Origin: Clostridiales bacterium UBA8960
GTDB taxonomy: Bacteria; Bacillota; Clostridia; Peptostreptococcales; Acidaminobacteraceae
Direction of reading: 5' to 3'
NCBI GenBank assembly: GCA_003482695.1
Contig: DMYC01000291.1
Coordinates: 1-6,137, forward strand
DNA: 6,137 nucleotides
This document shows positions 4,154 to 6,137 of the stretch, in pieces; the stretch's first letter is position 1; each line of letters starts with the position of its first letter. Below the pieces are notes generated by a model, which did no database searches, was not told the origin of the DNA, and saw only the letters and a list, made by a program, of their open reading frames with translations. Position numbers and translations under genes: made by a program.

Positions 4154-6137
4154 GTGAACTGTTCCAAGAGGATCATCGAAATCATAAGTGCGCTACTTGA
4201 ACGAGACGATTATGTCACCGTTTCAGAAATAGCGGATCAGTTAGGAATCAGCAAGCGGACAATATTTAGAGAAATGGACACTTTAGAAGTGTTCATTCAA
4301 AGTTTGGGCATGAAACTGGAGAAGAAGACGCGCATCGGCATCAAACTTTTTGCTGATGAAAGTCAAATCAAGAAGTTTAAAGAGATAGCGGACAAGTGTG
4401 ACAACACGGGACTCGACCAGGAAGACAGACAGAATAAGTTGATAAGCGAGCTGCTAAAAAGTCGTGAGCCAAAGAAGTTTTATCATTTTTCAAAACTGCT
4501 TGGCGTTTCCGAGGCAACCATTTCATATGATATGGACAAAATTGAACCATGGTTTGACGGGCGTGGCATTAAACTTGTCAGGAAGCCAGGTTATGGCGTT
4601 TACCTAGAAGGGACGGAAAAACAGTACCGAAAAGCAATCGTTGATTTCCTTTATCAAAACTATGAACACCAAGAATTATTGGGCATCTTCAACAATCAGG
4701 ATTCGATGATGAACGATGTGCTCGACAGAAACACGCTTGTTCAAATTGGTGCGATTTTACTTGAATTTGGAAGCTTGTTAATTGAAAAGTTGACTGAGAA
4801 TGCACACATGGGTTTGACGATTCATCTTACGATTGCGGTTCAGCGCATAAAACGTGGTGAATCGATCATCATGAAAACAGACCTTTTAAATGAACTCAAA
4901 GAGGATGATCTTTTTAAACTGGCGGGAAAAATCGGCGCAAAAATCGAATCGCATTTTGGCATTCGATTCCCCGATGATGAGATAGGATACATCACAATGC
5001 ATCTCAAAGGGTCAAAGCTTAAATCAGGCAGTTTGGTCGAAGCAGATGGCATGCTCATCTCGAATTTCGAGATCACAAGATTGGCATCAAATATGATTCA
5101 GAAGTTTGGTGCCCAAAGTGGATACAGTTTGGCAAATGACGATCAATTGCTGGTTGGTCTTGTAAGCCATCTTAGACCAGCCATATCACGGATCAAAATG
5201 GCACTTGAAATCAGAAACCCTCTTTTAGAAAAAATCAAAGAAATGTACCCTGAGATATTCAGCATGTCGAGAGTGGTTTCGACTGTGATTGAAGAAAAAT
5301 ATGACATTGAATTGCCCGATGGGGAAATCGGATATATTGCCATGCATTTTGGTGCGTCGATTGAACGGTTCAAAAAGCATCTGATAAAAACCAGAAAAAT
5401 AAAGGTAGGCGTTGTGTGTGCCAGTGGCATTGGCACATCAAGCTTGCTCTATTCAAGACTAGAAAAATCATTCCCGGATATGGAGCTTGTAACACAACTA
5501 TCAAAAGAAGACATTTTGACAAGTCGAGCGCAAGTATTGGGCATTGAGCTGCTCATTTCGACCATCGTCATCGAAGCATCTGGTTTGCCTGTCATACAAG
5601 TCAATCCACTGCTACCTGAAAGCGATATAGAAAAAGTGAAAAAAGTGATCCCCTTTCTTTCCAGTAAACCCGCTCATACAAGCAAGCAGGTTTTCGTGGA
5701 TGATACAGAAAAAATCAAAAAAATCAGAGACATCACGGAAGCCATTCTTTCCATAGAAGAAAACTTTGAGATGATTATTTTGGATCATGTGAGCAATATC
5801 AAAAGTTTAATCAAAATGATTGCTTCCCATCATACGGACGGCCTAAAAAACACAATTCAACTGCAAAAAGAGCTTATAAATCGTGAAAAGCTTGGTAGTA
5901 CACTGATTCATGGTGAAAAGACGATGCTGGTACACACCAAGACAGCAACTGTTTCAAAACCCAAGCTATCCATTTGGAGACTCAGAAAACCTTTGATTCA
6001 TGATAGTGGTGAGGAAGTCGTCCTGGTCATCGTGATGATTATTCCCGAACAGGCTTCCAAAGTCTATTTGGACCTTATGAGCCGCGTCAGTAAATCCTTG
6101 ATAGAGGAATCCTCATTTATCGAACTTTTAAGATCAG
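4154..6137 (+). CDS. mtlR: Mannitol operon activator MtlR (PRD/EIIB/EIIA type), 3' end cut off
   Basis: The frame is open for 661 codons to the right edge; the family is about 690-700 residues, so only the tail is missing. The GTG start has GGGGG (4144-4148) 5 bases upstream, and an in-frame TAA at 4136 rules out an earlier start. The next in-frame ATG would remove the DNA-binding helix. Domains: winged helix-turn-helix at about 5-60 (VSEIADQLGISKRTIFREMD); a second HTH, Mga-like, at about 95-150 (FSKLLGVSEATISYDMDKI); PRD1 with His224 and His283; PRD2 with His339 and His398; EIIB-Gat-like with Cys422 (VCASGIGTSSLL); and EIIA-like from about 500, with His586 and His594 in LIHGEKTMLVHTKT. All PRD histidines and the EIIB cysteine line up with those known to be phosphorylated in Bacillus MtlR. 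Family role: HPr phosphorylates PRD2 to activate, while EIIA/EIIB-Mtl phosphorylation of the C-terminal domains blocks activity without mannitol. It lies directly downstream of mtlA, its expected target. Confidence 0.93.
   Translation, partial: MNCSKRIIEIISALLERDDYVTVSEIADQLGISKRTIFREMDTLEVFIQSLGMKLEKKTRIGIKLFADESQIKKFKEIADKCDNTGLDQEDRQNKLISELLKSREPKKFYHFSKLLGVSEATISYDMDKIEPWFDGRGIKLVRKPGYGVYLEGTEKQYRKAIVDFLYQNYEHQELLGIFNNQDSMMNDVLDRNTLVQIGAILLEFGSLLIEKLTENAHMGLTIHLTIAVQRIKRGESIIMKTDLLNELKEDDLFKLAGKIGAKIESHFGIRFPDDEIGYITMHLKGSKLKSGSLVEADGMLISNFEITRLASNMIQKFGAQSGYSLANDDQLLVGLVSHLRPAISRIKMALEIRNPLLEKIKEMYPEIFSMSRVVSTVIEEKYDIELPDGEIGYIAMHFGASIERFKKHLIKTRKIKVGVVCASGIGTSSLLYSRLEKSFPDMELVTQLSKEDILTSRAQVLGIELLISTIVIEASGLPVIQVNPLLPESDIEKVKKVIPFLSSKPAHTSKQVFVDDTEKIKKIRDITEAILSIEENFEMIILDHVSNIKSLIKMIASHHTDGLKNTIQLQKELINREKLGSTLIHGEKTMLVHTKTATVSKPKLSIWRLRKPLIHDSGEEVVLVIVMIIPEQASKVYLDLMSRVSKSLIEESSFIELLRS

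Noticed and set aside
4840..5436. Minus-strand open frames within mtlR
   Set aside because: They are antisense shadows of the PRD domains.
1..6137. Mobile element, CRISPR array, defence system or RNA gene
   Set aside because: No transposase or integrase motifs, regularly spaced repeats, tRNA cloverleaf or rRNA-like stretches were seen.

Overview
The window looks like chromosomal DNA of a Firmicute with low to moderate GC, probably a member of the Clostridia. The reasons are the strong G-rich Shine-Dalgarno sites, the Gram-positive style lipoprotein signal, the sigma-A type promoters, and a split mannitol PTS (IICB permease with no IIA domain) followed by its own PRD regulator. A Fusibacter-like organism would fit the tandem solute-binding sensor, but that is only a guess. 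No mobile element, tRNA, rRNA or CRISPR array was seen.

Layout. Positions 1-1462 (minus strand) carry the first 487 codons of a sensor protein: a signal peptide followed by two bacterial solute-binding modules. Its signalling output lies off the left edge. A 192-base intergenic region separates it from a divergent gene and contains a dense cluster of overlapping inverted repeats. Positions 1655-2377 (plus strand) encode a 240-residue lipoprotein of unknown function.

From 2380 to the right edge lies a mannitol-type locus. A control region holds a candidate operator, a good sigma-A promoter and a structured leader. It is followed by mtlA (2564-3949, mannitol-specific EIICB), a hairpin, a second control region, and mtlR (4154 to the edge, missing only the last few dozen codons). 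MtlR is the multidomain activator that normally responds to PTS phosphorylation. The separate IIA component (mtlF) and mannitol-1-phosphate dehydrogenase (mtlD) usually sit next to these genes; if present here they lie beyond position 6137.

The most informative new observation is a 23-bp element with the same architecture in front of both mtlA and mtlR. It has TTG/ATG-N-CA and TG-N-CAA arms around an 11-base spacer and shares the 7-mer CACTAAT. It ends 41 and 40 bases before the respective -10 boxes. This makes it a strong candidate for the MtlR operator. The rest of the window is fairly ordinary, with some leader structures worth testing.
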